DNA of 64,000 bases from contig OY727098.1 of NCBI GenBank assembly GCA_963402885.1, forward strand, positions 17,160,717 through 17,224,716. Direction: 5' to 3'. Shown piece after piece: positions 63,066 to 64,000 of the stretch. Origin of the DNA: Antedon bifida (Eukaryota > Echinodermata > Crinoidea > Comatulida > Antedonidae). Position 1 is the first letter of the stretch. Each line of letters opens with the position of its first letter. The notes beneath the pieces were generated by a model, which saw only the letters and a program-made list of their open reading frames with translations, was not told where the DNA came from and did not search any database. Position numbers and translations under genes: made by a program.

Positions 63066-64000
63066 CTTTCAAACAGTAAATTAATTACATAGAAAAGAAT
63101 TTTGTTTCAAAATTCACCTGTTTCAACAGGAATTTCATATAGTTTCATATTATTCTGGTTGCCTTTAGGCTTGTTCTTATTTTCGCCGTTTAGGTTACAT
63201 TTAGGTTACGTCGTAATGACATTGAAATTCACTTCAGGTAGAAATTCAATTAGCAGCGGTTCTGATTGATCATCCTATGATCAAGATAACAGATACTACT
63301 GTATTTACCATTCAGTTTTTAGAACATACAAAATGTATTTTGATTAAGATACGAATCGATGAAAATGAACCGTAATGAAAACTAATTAAAGAAACGATCA
63401 AGGTGTTAATTTAAAAACTTATGTTTCATACCCTGGGATATATTGCAATGTAGATTGATGATGTTTTCGGCAGGTGCATTAACACGGTAGCTCACCTGAT
63501 ATTTGTATGGTAGCTTAATGATATAATGTCACTCTTTACCTGCAAACTCATGAGTGAAATGAAAATATGAAATTATCATAATTATACTTTCAGAACAATC
63601 GAACTAAGATTATCTATATATCAGTTGGAAAAAAGTAGCTTAATTGACAATTATCCACATCTATCAATCATAGTACTTTCCTTTCATTTCAGGGGAAAAT
63701 GGCAAAAGGCTTCCTATGTTCTAGAAGTGTTATCAGATAATCTATATTTTTTTGAAAACTCTTTTAACATGACCACAGTGCTCGTTTTGCCATTTTCCTC
63801 CTAATTGTGTCATGTTTGCTACCTAATGTGCTGTATCTCCACATTTGACAATATTTGACCAGTATCAAGGCAAATTCCGCAATACAGGTTCTCATGAGTA
63901 TCACATCTGGTGCCTGTGACATTTAATGTTAGATTAAGGCTTATGGTCTACGATACCAACCTTACATATTATGAAACATGGTACTGTATCAAGGTATTTC
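63066..64000. other. Intergenic end of the window, nothing recognised
   Basis: AT-rich sequence without open frames of note, repeats or RNA genes that I can support. Confidence 0.45.

Noticed and set aside
1..64000. Search for reverse transcriptase, integrase or viral-type genes, rRNA, CRISPR arrays and bacterial operons
   Set aside because: No frame shows the typical catalytic motifs, no long ORFs other than the ankyrin-cGLR gene exist, and no regular direct-repeat/spacer array is present.

Overview
The window is nuclear DNA from an animal, most likely a marine invertebrate deuterostome (echinoderm-like; inferred, not proven). The reasons are AT-rich sequence, widely spaced genes with GT-AG introns, tRNA-derived SINEs, MITEs, minisatellites, and very frequent use of the palindrome TAGGCCTA in the right half. 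There are no bacterial-style operons or ribosome binding sites, and no rRNA or CRISPR array was seen.

Only one gene is clear: a two-exon minus-strand gene at 47,682-50,046. It encodes a 759-residue protein with ankyrin repeats encoded by the first exon and a cGAS/Mab-21-type nucleotidyltransferase encoded by the second, joined across an 85-bp intron. The GS motif and three catalytic acidic positions are present, so it looks like a cGAS-like receptor (cGLR), a likely innate-immune sensor that makes cyclic dinucleotides. A TATA box lies about 190 bp upstream of its start codon.

Layout: 1-31.9 kb is CpG-poor and AT-rich, with only weak exon candidates, and reads like the body or introns of a long minus-strand gene. 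A signal-peptide first exon (31,901-31,961) with a TATA box at 32.13 kb sits exactly where CpG density rises. A phase-matched 1-1 exon with a sushi-like cysteine pattern lies at 20.5-20.66 kb. This region also holds a family of dispersed repeats that carry a consensus 5' splice site, and a 54-bp minisatellite at 25.6-26.5 kb. From 32 to 47 kb the sequence is CpG-richer and largely intergenic, with one candidate plus-strand exon (36.1 kb), a SINE (41.7 kb) and a MITE (44.1 kb). The ankyrin-cGLR gene follows. From 51 to 59 kb there are two related Harbinger-like MITEs, a degenerate CpG-containing tandem array (52.9-53.25 kb), an approximately 2.8-kb element with roughly 300-bp diverged terminal inverted repeats (55.75-58.55 kb) and an ATC/CAT microsatellite. 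At 62.3-63.0 kb a 348-bp unit is tandemly duplicated, each copy carrying an intact-looking minus-strand tRNA gene with the unusual anticodon AUC.

The most interesting items are the ankyrin-cGLR fusion, the duplicated tRNA with its odd anticodon, the long-TIR element, and the sharp change in base composition near 32 kb. No database search could be run, so family calls rest on motifs read by eye.
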